A stretch of 57,889 nt of DNA from Pelagibacteraceae bacterium (GCA_002705265.1 PAHR01000004.1:1-57889); one strand, 5' to 3'; shown: positions 18,468-26,743, counted from the stretch's first letter. A program made the numbers and translations. Notes: a model not told the origin generated them from the letters alone.

Positions 18468-20065
18468 TAAATTTTAATTTTAGATTTATAATTAATTTTA
18501 TAATAGGAATTGTTTTTTTAACACCAATAGTTTTAATTTTTTCAAAAGGATTATTTTCAATTTTTGAAATTAATGAAAAAATTTATTTAACTAGATATCT
18601 TTTTGGTTCTTTAAGCATTATTTTATTAGTATCTGTAATTGTTTTATTTATAAGCGTACCGCTTGCTTGGATAACCACTATGACAGAATTTAAAGGAAGA
18701 AAAATTCTTCAAATCTTATGTATTTTACCTCTTGCGGTTCCAGCATATATATCAGCATACTCATACGCCGAAATTCTTGAACCTGCAGGTTTTTTAAGCA
18801 TAGTATTAAATAATTTAGGCATAAATTTTATTGGTTTCTCAATCAGAAATATTTATTTTGCTTCTTTAATATTGTCTTTGTCTTTGTTTCCATATGTTTA
18901 TTTATTAACAAGAATTTCAATAATAAATCTATCAGCTAGATATATAGAAGCAGGAAGAACTATAGGGAAATCTCCTTGGGATTGTTTTTTTAAAATAGGC
19001 GTACCCATGAGTATGCCTGGAATAATTGCGGGATTAGCTTTAGCTTTAATGGAAACAATCAATGATTTTGGTGTTGCTTCGTTTTTTGCAATTAATACTT
19101 TATCTATTGGAGTTTATAACTACATATCAATTCTCAATAATCTTGATGCTGCTTTTGTATTATCTTTAACAATAATTATTTTAATGTTTGTCTTATATTA
19201 TTTTGAGCAAAAAATAAGAGGAAAAAAAAGTTATAGCAATTCAAATTATGAATTCTTAAACTGGACTAGATATAAATTATCTAATAAAAAAGCTGCTTCT
19301 GCATTATATGTTGGTATTTTGCCAGTATTGTTTGGTTATTTTATTCCAACAATATACATGATTTATACATATATAATTAATATCTATAAAATAGATTATG
19401 GTAACTTTTTTGAAAGTTTAATTAACACATTATTTTTAGGTGGAATTGTAGCGCTTGTTTGCTCTCTTATATCAATCATAATAAATTATTCTCAAAGATT
19501 TTCAAAAAATATTTTTTCTATATATATGAAAAAATTAATTAATTTAGGTTATGCCATACCTGGTGTGGTAATTGCCCTAGGAGTGATTTTTTTTATCATG
19601 GGATTAGATCAAATTCTAGACTACTTAATAATAAATAAGGTTATTATTAGCTCTACTTTGATAGGTTTAATATTGGCTTTGAGTATTAGATTAATTTCTT
19701 TATCAAATAATAGTATTGATTCAGGACTAGATAAGATTTCAAAATCAATTGATGATGCCTCACGAATGATTGGAAGAAGATACTCAACTACTTATTTTAG
19801 AATTATTATACCACAAATTAATTTAAGCATATTTGCGGGAATATTTTTAGTAATGGTAGATACTATGAAAGAATTACCAATTACTCTCCTTTTAAGACCC
19901 TTTGGCTTTGATACTTTGGCAACAGAATTATACGTTTACTCTTCAAATGAAGATGTTGAATTGGGTTCTCTTAATGCCATTGCTATTATTGCTTTTTTAA
20001 CTTTTGCTATTTTTCTTTTGGATAAAGTTATAGATAAGAAATTAATATTAAAATCTAAAAAATAA
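18464..20065 (+). CDS. Iron(III)/thiamine-type ABC transporter permease (FbpB-like, two-domain)
   Basis: A 533-aa permease made of two fused membrane domains, as in FbpB/AfuB/ThiP. Each half ends in the cytoplasmic EAA loop that contacts the ATPase: YIEAGRTIGKSPWDCFFKIGVP near 162 and DDASRMIGRRYSTTYFRIIIP near 430. ATG 18464 overlaps the LysE stop by 4 bases; an ATG at 18443 would add seven residues. Periplasmic binding and ATPase partners are not adjacent, so they must be encoded elsewhere if the system works. Iron is the most likely substrate from the overall type; thiamine or a sulfonate-like compound is possible. Confidence 0.82.
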   Translation: MINFNFRFIINFIIGIVFLTPIVLIFSKGLFSIFEINEKIYLTRYLFGSLSIILLVSVIVLFISVPLAWITTMTEFKGRKILQILCILPLAVPAYISAYSYAEILEPAGFLSIVLNNLGINFIGFSIRNIYFASLILSLSLFPYVYLLTRISIINLSARYIEAGRTIGKSPWDCFFKIGVPMSMPGIIAGLALALMETINDFGVASFFAINTLSIGVYNYISILNNLDAAFVLSLTIIILMFVLYYFEQKIRGKKSYSNSNYEFLNWTRYKLSNKKAASALYVGILPVLFGYFIPTIYMIYTYIINIYKIDYGNFFESLINTLFLGGIVALVCSLISIIINYSQRFSKNIFSIYMKKLINLGYAIPGVVIALGVIFFIMGLDQILDYLIINKVIISSTLIGLILALSIRLISLSNNSIDSGLDKISKSIDDASRMIGRRYSTTYFRIIIPQINLSIFAGIFLVMVDTMKELPITLLLRPFGFDTLATELYVYSSNEDVELGSLNAIAIIAFLTFAIFLLDKVIDKKLILKSKK

Positions 20066-20132
20066 TTTAATTAATGAAAATTTTTTAAATTCAAATGTAT
20101 ATAAATATATAATTTTATTTATAATTATTTAT

Positions 20133-20465
20133 ATGTTTATAACAAAAATTATTGTTGCTGGCATAATAATTGCTTTTGCAAGCTGGTTATCTGGTAAAAA
20201 ACCAGAGCTAGCAGGATTTATAATAGCATTACCAATCACAAGTTTAATTGTTTTAGTTTTTTCATATTTGGAACATAAAAATGTTGAAACTAGTATTACA
20301 TTTGCTAAAAGCATTGCAATAGGAGTGCCAATTTCTTATTTGTTTTTTTTACCTTTTTTTTTATCAAAAAGTTTTAACATGAACTTTTGGTTGATGTATT
20401 TTATTGGAATTTTAATGATATTTATTGCGTATATTGTACACAAATTAATTATGAGTTTTTTATAA
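20133..20465 (+). CDS. Small multi-helix membrane protein, DUF3147-like
   Basis: A 110-aa hydrophobic protein with about four helices. ASWLSGKKPELAGFIIALPITSL in its first third (described here as the KKPELAGF and ALPITS segments) and FFLPFFLSKSFNMNFW later resemble the DUF3147 family, whose function is unknown. The assignment is from memory of the family pattern. The gene follows the permease by 67 AT-rich bases and converges on mntR 54 bases further on; I see no clear terminator between them. Confidence 0.6.
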   Translation: MFITKIIVAGIIIAFASWLSGKKPELAGFIIALPITSLIVLVFSYLEHKNVETSITFAKSIAIGVPISYLFFLPFFLSKSFNMNFWLMYFIGILMIFIAYIVHKLIMSFL

Positions 20466-20518
20466 TTTTAAAAAAATTAATTTATAGTTTTAATCTAAAA
20501 TATTTTGTAAAAAATAAA

Positions 20519-20932
20519 TTACTTTTTTATATATTTTTTCATAATAGATAATGTTTCGGAACTTACGTGATGTTCTATTCCTTCACTATCTTCTTGAGCT
20601 ATTTTTTTAGAAATACCTAGTTTGAGTAAAAAATTTAAAACAATTTCATGTTTGTCTTTTGACTGTTCAGCTAAAATCATTCCCTTATCAGTTAAAAAAA
20701 TTGATCTATACGGCTTTGCATCTACTAATTTTAAACTTACTAAGCGTTTAATATTTTTATTTATTGTCGGTTTCGATACACCAAAATGTGAAGCTAAATC
20801 TGTATTTCTAGCTTCTCCTCTTGATTTAATTAAGTCACTTATTGCCTCTACATAATCCTCAAGAATTTCTTTTTTATTTTGGGTTCTAATCTTTGAATAT
20901 TGCCTTGAGTTTTTATACTTATTTTTTGACAT
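20519..20932 (-). CDS. mntR: Manganese-responsive DtxR-family repressor
   Basis: MntR is a homodimeric repressor that binds DNA when loaded with Mn(II). Residues about 38-76 are the winged helix (RNTDLASHFGVSKPTINKNI). The metal ligands I recall for Bacillus MntR (Asp8, Glu11, His77, Glu99, Glu102, His103) have counterparts with identical spacing here: D26, E29, H95, E117, E120 and H121. The Asp at the first site fits Mn rather than Fe specificity. There is no SH3-like C-terminal domain, as in MntR and unlike DtxR. It has a basic 18-residue N-terminal extension. The gene is divergent from a predicted manganese exporter, with 93 bases between the starts. Confidence 0.9.
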   Translation of the reverse strand: MSKNKYKNSRQYSKIRTQNKKEILEDYVEAISDLIKSRGEARNTDLASHFGVSKPTINKNIKRLVSLKLVDAKPYRSIFLTDKGMILAEQSKDKHEIVLNFLLKLGISKKIAQEDSEGIEHHVSSETLSIMKKYIKK

Positions 20933-20993
20933 TTAAAATCGATCATATTCATAAATAAAAATAATGCAAAATATAGTTTGTATTTGTTAGATA

Positions 20994-21022
20994 TGACTAT
21001 ATAAGTTAGTCAAGGCTAATAA
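20994..21022. promoter_or_regulatory. Candidate MntR operator in the mntR/exporter intergenic region
   Basis: The divergent gap carries two symmetric elements. TGACTA at 20994-20999 and TAGTCA at 21007-21012 are perfect inverted repeats 7 bases apart. Overlapping them, the 20 bases at 21003-21022 contain TTAG-TCAAGG-CTAA, a half-match in layout to the E. coli MntR box as I remember it (TAG and AAGGCTA core). The site ends 3 bases before the exporter ATG, so a bound protein would block initiation. A further imperfect repeat TGCAAA / TTTGTA lies at 20965-20982. Binding is inference from position and symmetry. Confidence 0.35.
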
Positions 21023-21025
21023 ATT

Positions 21026-22150
21026 ATGACAGAACTAATTTTATATCTTGGTAAGCGTTTAGAATATTTTAGGATTTCAAAAATGATACTGTCTTTAGTT
21101 CTATTTTCTCTTTTACTTTTTGAGAAAACTAGGTATTTGTTTATTCAATCAGTTGCAGATGCCTACATTGCTGTTACATCTTTTGTAGCCTTAACTTTAA
21201 TAATTTTTTACTCGTTAGAAAAAAAGAAATTTAATATTCAAAAATTTATAGAAAATAATAGAAGATTTGAAATATTTATTTGTGCTTTCTTGGGAGTTAT
21301 CCCAGGATGTGGCGGGGCAATTATGGTAATGAGTCTTTATACAAGAGGGGTTGTGTCTTTTAGTTCTGTTTTAGCAACTTTAATTAGTACAATGGGTGAC
21401 GCTGCCTTCTTGCTTTTAGCTTCAAATCCAAAAGCGGCTATGATTATTTTACCTATAACTTTATTGGTTGGTATATTAACTGGATATTTGTCACAACCTA
21501 TCTCTTATAAAATTGCTCCATCAATCATTAAAAAAAATATTGAAAAACTTAACTTACCTTTAAACAAAATACCAAATTTATTTTATAAAATATGGTTGTC
21601 TTGTATTATACCAGCTGTATTTCTTGGGTTCGTTAATGCTTTTAACTTAAATTATGAATTTCTATTTCTTCAAATAGATTTAATTACTTTATTTGCTTTT
21701 TTTGGAGGAATTTCATGTTTGTTTATGTGGGTATTTAATCCTTTAACAGATATTCAAATGGCTTCTATTAATGAAAATTCATTACGTAAGACAGTTGATA
21801 CAACTTGTTTTGTTACTGTTTGGGTTATTACTGCATTTGCTTGCTTTGAAATAATAAATTTAATGACAAATGGCAATATGTTTAATTATTTATTATTTCT
21901 TGGACCTTTTGTTCCTTTAGCTGCAATTTTAATTGGCTTTATTCCAGGATGTGGTCCTCAAATTATGATTACTTCAATGTACATTAGTGGGCAAATACCC
22001 TTGTCTGCACAATTAGGTAATTCAATATCTAATGATGGTGATGCTCTTTTTCCTGCTTTAGCTATTTCACCAAAAGTAGCTATTTTAGCCACGTTATATA
22101 GTGCAATTCCGGCTATTATAGTTGCATATCTTTGGTATTATTTTGTTTAA
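21026..22150 (+). CDS. Putative manganese/heavy-metal exporter, 10TM ArsP_2-like
   Basis: A 374-aa membrane protein with about ten helices, resembling the family described as putative 10TM heavy-metal exporter (ArsP_2, PF11449) and often labelled putative manganese transporter. It is internally duplicated: GVIPGCGGAIMVMSLYTRG near 90 and GFIPGCGPQIMITSMYISG near 308 align, and each is followed about 20 residues later by a GDA-F/L element (STMGDAAFLLLA and SNDGDALFPALA) and PKAA/PKVA. The repeated GCG cysteines are candidate metal contacts. The divergent mntR supports manganese. Exporters are usually induced, not repressed, by excess Mn, so if MntR controls this gene the direction of control is worth testing. 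Confidence 0.75.
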   Translation: MTELILYLGKRLEYFRISKMILSLVLFSLLLFEKTRYLFIQSVADAYIAVTSFVALTLIIFYSLEKKKFNIQKFIENNRRFEIFICAFLGVIPGCGGAIMVMSLYTRGVVSFSSVLATLISTMGDAAFLLLASNPKAAMIILPITLLVGILTGYLSQPISYKIAPSIIKKNIEKLNLPLNKIPNLFYKIWLSCIIPAVFLGFVNAFNLNYEFLFLQIDLITLFAFFGGISCLFMWVFNPLTDIQMASINENSLRKTVDTTCFVTVWVITAFACFEIINLMTNGNMFNYLLFLGPFVPLAAILIGFIPGCGPQIMITSMYISGQIPLSAQLGNSISNDGDALFPALAISPKVAILATLYSAIPAIIVAYLWYYFV

Positions 22151-22168
22151 ATAATAATATTTTAAAAT

Positions 22169-22729
22169 TTGTTTCATAAATTAAAATTACTAATTCAAAG
22201 CAAGTCTAAATCAAGATTTGCTCAACCGTTGCTAGGATTTATAGCTTTTATTGAAAGTATTTTTTTTCCTATACCTCCAGATTTACTTTTGCTACCAATA
22301 TGTTTTTTTAATAGGAATAAAATATTTTTTTCAATTATAAATTGCACATTATTTTCTGTATTGGGTGGATGTGTTGCTTATTTTTTAGGATTTTTCTTAT
22401 ACGAATCAATTGTTATTTATCTAGATGAAAGCAAAATTACAAAATATATTGATTTCTATAATAATTGGGGAGTTTTATCTGTCTTAATAGGCGGTTTTAC
22501 ACCTATACCATTTAAAGTCATTACAATAACAAGTGGTTTTATGAAATTTGATTTTACATTATTCATAGCCAGTTCAATTTTTGCAAGAGGGTTAAGATTT
22601 TTAATTGTGGGATTAATTATAAAATATTTTTCAGAAAAAGGGTTTTACTTTTTAAATAAATACAAGTTATATATATTTGTATTATTGCCATTTTTAATAA
22701 TTATTTTAATTATAAAAATAATGAAATGA
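22169..22729 (+). CDS. YqaA-family VTT/DedA-like membrane protein
   Basis: A 186-aa membrane protein of the YqaA branch of the VTT (SNARE-associated/DedA) superfamily. Family motifs are IESIFFPIPPDLLLLP near 29-44, GGCVAYFLGFF near 67 and GGFTPIPFKVITITSG near 108, with the two conserved F-P-I-P elements lying in re-entrant loops. DedA-type proteins are linked to lipid scrambling or undecaprenyl/phospholipid recycling; for YqaA no precise activity is known to me. The start is TTG 22169, 18 bases after the exporter gene. The stop overlaps dsbB (ATGA). Confidence 0.82.
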   Translation: MFHKLKLLIQSKSKSRFAQPLLGFIAFIESIFFPIPPDLLLLPICFFNRNKIFFSIINCTLFSVLGGCVAYFLGFFLYESIVIYLDESKITKYIDFYNNWGVLSVLIGGFTPIPFKVITITSGFMKFDFTLFIASSIFARGLRFLIVGLIIKYFSEKGFYFLNKYKLYIFVLLPFLIIILIIKIMK

Positions 22730-23205
22730 AAAAATTAATTAACATACAAAATTTAAATTTAATTATTTTTTTATTTTCGCTAATTGCTATATCCTTTGCT
22801 TTAATTTTACAATATTTTTTTGATCTAGCTCCTTGTGAATTATGTATTTTTCAAAGAATACCTTATTATATAATTATTTTCGTATTCTTATTTAAGATCT
22901 TTTTTAAGGTTAAAGAATATTTTATAACAACAATTATTTTTTTATGTTTAATATTTGAATTTGGGATTTCAGCTTATCATACACTTGTTTCTATAGGAAT
23001 TATTGAATTGGGGTCTTGCTCTAGATCGGTGAATCTACCTAATAATATCGATTCATTAAAAAATGCGCTTGAAAATAATACTTTGATCATAGACTGTAAG
23101 GAATCAAATAAGCAAATATTTGGAATTTATTTATCTGCCTATAATGTCTTTACTTCAATAATATTTCTGTTATCAATCTCAATAAATGCATTCAAAAAAA
23201 AATAG
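22726..23205 (+). CDS. dsbB: Disulfide bond formation protein B
   Basis: DsbB reoxidises the periplasmic oxidase DsbA and passes electrons to ubiquinone. The 159-aa protein has four hydrophobic helices. The first periplasmic Cys pair is CELC, set in LAPCELCIFQRIPYY; the second pair, C in LGSCSRS and C in IIDCKES, lies in the second periplasmic loop, as required. It overlaps YqaA by 4 bases and coq7 by 20 bases. Its neighbourhood to coq7, a ubiquinone synthesis enzyme, fits the quinone dependence. No dsbA is seen in the window. Confidence 0.88.
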   Translation: MKKLINIQNLNLIIFLFSLIAISFALILQYFFDLAPCELCIFQRIPYYIIIFVFLFKIFFKVKEYFITTIIFLCLIFEFGISAYHTLVSIGIIELGSCSRSVNLPNNIDSLKNALENNTLIIDCKESNKQIFGIYLSAYNVFTSIIFLLSISINAFKKK

Positions 23206-23743
23206 AAAGCGCCTAACCTCTGAAGAAAAAAAAATAATTGAAGAAATAATAAGAGTTGATCATGCTGGTGAGCATGGTGCTACTCAAATATATAGAGGAC
23301 AATTATCAGTATTTAAAAAAAAATCCCCTATATGGAATAAGATATTAGAAATGGCTGAGCAAGAAGAAATTCATAAATCAACCTTTGATGAATTAATTGT
23401 AAAAAATCATGTAAAGCCTACTGCTTTATTTCCCTTTTGGAATGCTGCTGGATATCTACTGGGTGTTGGCACAGCTTTATTGGGAGAAAAGGCAGCCATG
23501 GCTTGCACAGTTGCTGTTGAAGAAGTTATCGGCCATCATTATGAAGAACAAGCTGAAATATTAAAAACAAAAAAAATTGATTCAAACTTGCTTAAAATAG
23601 TTAAAAAATTTAGAGAGGATGAATTAGAACATCACGATACAGGTGTAAATCATCATGCAGAAATGACAAAGGGGTATGTATATCTTAGTAAAGCTATTAA
23701 GCAGGCATGTTATATAGCTATTAAAATTACAAAAAAGTATTAG
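23186..23743 (+). CDS. coq7: Demethoxyubiquinone hydroxylase
   Basis: Coq7 is a membrane-bound di-iron oxygenase that hydroxylates demethoxyubiquinone in the penultimate part of ubiquinone synthesis. The ferritin-like di-iron ligands are in IRVDHAGEHGATQIY near 24, AEQEEIHKSTF near 53, AVEEVIGHHYEEQ near 112 and FREDELEHHDTG near 143. The 185-aa length is normal. Start ATG at 23186 overlaps the dsbB end. It converges on an HNH gene with a 4-base overlap. Confidence 0.94.
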   Translation: MHSKKNRKRLTSEEKKIIEEIIRVDHAGEHGATQIYRGQLSVFKKKSPIWNKILEMAEQEEIHKSTFDELIVKNHVKPTALFPFWNAAGYLLGVGTALLGEKAAMACTVAVEEVIGHHYEEQAEILKTKKIDSNLLKIVKKFREDELEHHDTGVNHHAEMTKGYVYLSKAIKQACYIAIKITKKY

Positions 23744-24288
23744 TTTTTCTCTAAAATACTATCCCAATATAAGTAATCTCTCCAACTTTCATGCAAATAA
23801 TTAGAAGGAAAATTTTTACTCTTAATTCTTAATGAATATTGTGATGGTTCTTGAGGGTTTTTTAATATTTTAAATCCTACTTCCTTGAGAGATTTACTAC
23901 CTTTTTTCCAGTTACATAATGAACAAGATGTGACAACATTTTCCCAGCTCGTAATTCCTCCCTTTGATCTTGGAGTTAAATGATCAAAAGTTAATTCTCT
24001 AGTTTGGAATTTTTTATTACAATATTGACAAATAAAATCATCTCTTAAAAATACATTAAATCTTGTGAATGCTGGTTTATGACTATGGGGTATATAATCT
24101 TTAAGAGATATAACACTTGGTATTTTCATCTTAAAACTTGGTGAACTTACATATTGATCATACTCATTAACAATATTTACTCTATCTAGGAAAACGGCTT
24201 TTACTGTATCTTTCCAGGACCATATTGATAAAGGAAAATAACTTAAAGGCCTATAATCAGCATTTAAAACAAGAGATGGACAATTATT
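23740..24288 (-). CDS. HNH endonuclease-like protein, start codon unresolved
   Basis: The HNH zinc-finger domain is clear: FICQYCNKKF, then FDHLTPRSKGG with the catalytic His, then NVVTSCSLCNWKKG, so two Cys pairs frame the HNH core. The first ATG in frame, at 24129, gives 129 aa. The frame upstream of it stays open to 24288 and encodes CPSLVLNADYRPLS, WSWKDTVKAVFLDR and SPSFKM, which I recognise as the conserved N-terminus of this alphaproteobacterial family. The open stretch contains no ATG, GTG or TTG and begins just after an in-frame TAA at 24291-24289. Either initiation is unusual, the gene has a recent 5' frameshift, or an indel error sits in the A-rich bases near 24287-24290. It follows the esterase gene on the same strand. 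Confidence 0.75.
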   Translation of the reverse strand, partial: NNCPSLVLNADYRPLSYFPLSIWSWKDTVKAVFLDRVNIVNEYDQYVSSPSFKMKIPSVISLKDYIPHSHKPAFTRFNVFLRDDFICQYCNKKFQTRELTFDHLTPRSKGGITSWENVVTSCSLCNWKKGSKSLKEVGFKILKNPQEPSQYSLRIKSKNFPSNYLHESWRDYLYWDSILEKN

Positions 24289-24340
24289 TTAATCGAACAC
24301 AGTTTATAATAACATTTAAACTTAAAATGTTAATTAATTA

Positions 24341-24946
24341 TTATAGCCATTGATTTATTTTAACTTTCATATTTTCTATCGCTTCTTCACTAATACCATG
24401 ATCATGATCTTCTTGAATTATTAATTCATTAGTTATTTTTTTATTATTTAAATATTGGGTTAATTGTTCTGATCTTTCATATGGAACTACACTATCAGAC
24501 CTACCATGAAATATTAAATAATTCTGATTAACATTAATTTCTTTTAATTCATTTAAAATTGAATTTGGCAAACCACCTGATAAAGAAATAATACCCGCTA
24601 AATTATTTTTTGTTTTCAAGCCATAATAAGAAGCTAGCATTGCGCCCTGAGAAAAACCAACCAAAACTAAATCCTTGAAGTTAACTTTATGTTTATTTTT
24701 GAGATCTTTAATTATAGTGTCTAAACTTATAAAAGATTTAATGAGGCCTTTGTATATCTCTTGGGGTGTTCTTTCAATTAAATCAAACCATTGGTAACCA
24801 AAATAGTTGATAGGACATGGTTCTGGGGCATTCGGTGATTCAAACAAAATCTTACCATTCTTATCATTAATGTAGTCTTTTAGACCTAAAAGGTCAGACC
24901 CATTAGCTCCATAACCATGAAGAAATAAAACTAATTTATTCATCAT
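24341..24946 (-). CDS. Alpha/beta-hydrolase carboxylesterase (phospholipase/carboxylesterase family)
   Basis: A 201-aa serine hydrolase of the phospholipase/carboxylesterase (YpfH/EstB-like) family. The oxyanion-side motif is LFLHGYGANGSDLLGL near 7-22, the nucleophile Ser sits in VGFSQGAMLAS near 97, the Asp in HGRSDSVVPY near 149 and the His in EDHDHGIS near 182. There is no signal peptide, so it should be cytoplasmic. Two adjacent methionines at 24946 and 24943 are both possible starts. It is divergent from the HIG1 gene, with 38 bases between. Substrate unknown. Confidence 0.88.
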   Translation of the reverse strand: MMNKLVLFLHGYGANGSDLLGLKDYINDKNGKILFESPNAPEPCPINYFGYQWFDLIERTPQEIYKGLIKSFISLDTIIKDLKNKHKVNFKDLVLVGFSQGAMLASYYGLKTKNNLAGIISLSGGLPNSILNELKEINVNQNYLIFHGRSDSVVPYERSEQLTQYLNNKKITNELIIQEDHDHGISEEAIENMKVKINQWL

Positions 24947-24984
24947 TCATTCGACTTTTCAAATTATTTTGATATTGTCCGCTT

Positions 24985-25185
24985 ATGTTAGAAAGCAACA
25001 TTTTGCCTTTAGTTTTAGTTATTTGCATGTTTACTGCTCTAATTGTAGTAGTCATAGGAGTATTAGCAATGGCTAAAAATGGTAACTTTAATAAAAAATA
25101 TAGCAACAAATTAATGAGAATGCGTGTCTTATTTCAAGGAATTGCAGTAATTATTTTTGCGGCAATTATATATCTTTCAAGATAA
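24985..25185 (+). CDS. HIG1-domain twin-transmembrane protein
   Basis: A 66-aa protein with two membrane helices (about 6-28 and 47-63) joined by a short basic loop ending in KLMRMRVLFQGIAVI. This is the pattern of the bacterial twin transmembrane / HIG1_N family, related to mitochondrial hypoxia-induced proteins that associate with respiratory complexes. A role at cytochrome oxidase is inferred from eukaryotic relatives only. It precedes argH by 12 bases. Confidence 0.78.
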   Translation: MLESNILPLVLVICMFTALIVVVIGVLAMAKNGNFNKKYSNKLMRMRVLFQGIAVIIFAAIIYLSR

Positions 25186-25197
25186 AATATTAAATTC

Positions 25198-26592
25198 ATG
25201 GCTGAAAAAAATAAAAAAATATTATCAACACGTATTAATAACAAAACTTCACAGTTAATGGAGTCAATTAATTCGTCAATAGATATCGATTCTAGATTAT
25301 TTAACGAAGATATTGAAGTAACTAGGGCTCATGCAGCAGCATTACATAAACTCAAAATTTTGTCTAATAGCGAATTAATTAAAATTAATAAAGGATTAAA
25401 TAAAATTTCAAAATTACATAAATCAGGAAAAATTAAATTTAATAAATCAAATGAAGACATTCATATGAATATAGAATTTTTTCTTTATAAAATTATTGGC
25501 GAAACAGCATCTAAAATTCACACAGGAAGGTCAAGAAATGATCAGGTTTCAGCTGATACTAGACTTTGGGTCTTAAGATCTTGTAAAAAATTGCAAAAAC
25601 AAATTAAAAAATTAATGTCTGAAATTGTTAAGAAATCAAGATCCTATCAAAATAATTTGATTCCTGGTTTTACTCATTTACAAGTTGCTCAACCCGTGAC
25701 ATTAGCTCATCATTTATTAGCTTATTATGAAATGTTTAAAAGAGATTTAACTCAAATAGATTTTGTAGAAAAAGCAACTAATGAAAATCCACTAGGTAGT
25801 GCTGCTTTAGCAGGAAGTAACTATGATCTAGATATAAATTTACTAAATAAAGAATTAGGTTTCACTTATTCTAAAAAAAATTCTTTAGATGCTGTTAGTG
25901 ATAGAGATTTTTGCATTTATTTCCTTCAAAGCATATCTCTAATAAATCTTCATTTAGGTAAATTATCATCAGAACTAATACTTTGGTCTTCTAGTCAATT
26001 CAATTTATTCAAAATTAGCAATAAGTATTCAACAGGGAGTTCAATTATGCCTCAAAAAAGGAATCCTGATTCTTTAGAATTAATCAGAGGTAAGGCAAAT
26101 TTAACAAGAAACCAATCTTCTAATTTTTTAAATGTAGTCGCTAATTTACCTTTGACATATTTTAAAGACTTTCAAGAAGATAAAAAAATAGTCTTTGATA
26201 GCTATGACTCAACAAAATTATGCTTAGAAGTTATTACAGAAATAATAAAAGAGTCTAAATTTAATACTGAAAATTCTCTGGCTATTTGTGATGATAACTT
26301 TGCTTCTGCAACAGATTTAGCAGATTATTTAGTTGTTAAAAAAAAATTACCTTTTAGAGAATCTTACAAAATAATAGCTTCAATTGTAAAATTTGCTCAA
26401 AATAACAATAAAACCCTTGCTAAGCTTAGTTTGAATGAATTTAAAAAATTTTATAGCAAAATCGATCAAGAGATTTACAATTATATTGATATATCCAAAA
26501 GTATATTTAGAAAAAAAACTCCGATGAGCACTAATCCAAAAAAAGTTGAATTAGCCATCAAAAGAGCTGAAAGATTTTTAAATAAAAAATAA
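25198..26592 (+). CDS. argH: Argininosuccinate lyase
   Basis: ArgH splits argininosuccinate into arginine and fumarate, the last step of arginine synthesis. The 464-aa enzyme carries the fumarase-superfamily signature GSSIMPQKRNPDS near 281, plus HTGRSRNDQVSAD near 107 and GFTHLQVAQPVTLAHH near 155. It is complete. It is the first gene of an amino-acid synthesis block. Its TAA overlaps the start of a 49-codon lipoprotein gene by one base (TAATG), the argH-lipoprotein-lysA order common in alphaproteobacteria. Confidence 0.97.
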   Translation: MAEKNKKILSTRINNKTSQLMESINSSIDIDSRLFNEDIEVTRAHAAALHKLKILSNSELIKINKGLNKISKLHKSGKIKFNKSNEDIHMNIEFFLYKIIGETASKIHTGRSRNDQVSADTRLWVLRSCKKLQKQIKKLMSEIVKKSRSYQNNLIPGFTHLQVAQPVTLAHHLLAYYEMFKRDLTQIDFVEKATNENPLGSAALAGSNYDLDINLLNKELGFTYSKKNSLDAVSDRDFCIYFLQSISLINLHLGKLSSELILWSSSQFNLFKISNKYSTGSSIMPQKRNPDSLELIRGKANLTRNQSSNFLNVVANLPLTYFKDFQEDKKIVFDSYDSTKLCLEVITEIIKESKFNTENSLAICDDNFASATDLADYLVVKKKLPFRESYKIIASIVKFAQNNNKTLAKLSLNEFKKFYSKIDQEIYNYIDISKSIFRKKTPMSTNPKKVELAIKRAERFLNKK

Positions 26593-26741
26593 TGATCCCA
26601 ATAAAATTTTTTATATGTTTTTTTATAATTATTTTTTTAAATGGTTGTGGGAATTACAAGCCTAATAAGTTACCAATGGGAGTTATTGATAAGTCAACTT
26701 ATGTCTATCCCCCAGATCCAAATAAAAAGGATAATAATTAA
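26592..26741 (+). CDS. lptM: Tiny lipoprotein, LptM/YifL-like
   Basis: A 49-codon gene in the gap between argH and lysA. It encodes a signal peptide rich in Phe and Ile ending in the lipobox LNGC (C19 lipidated), then GNYKP and a short Pro/Asp/Lys-rich tail with YPPDPNKK. Very short lipoproteins of the LptM/YifL type, which help assemble the LPS translocon LptDE in E. coli, are encoded next to lysA in many proteobacteria, and that position is the main reason for the name. The TAATG overlap with argH and the 2-base gap to lysA make translation likely. The sequence is too short to prove the family. Confidence 0.68.
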   Translation: MIPIKFFICFFIIIFLNGCGNYKPNKLPMGVIDKSTYVYPPDPNKKDNN

Positions 26742-26743
26742 AT

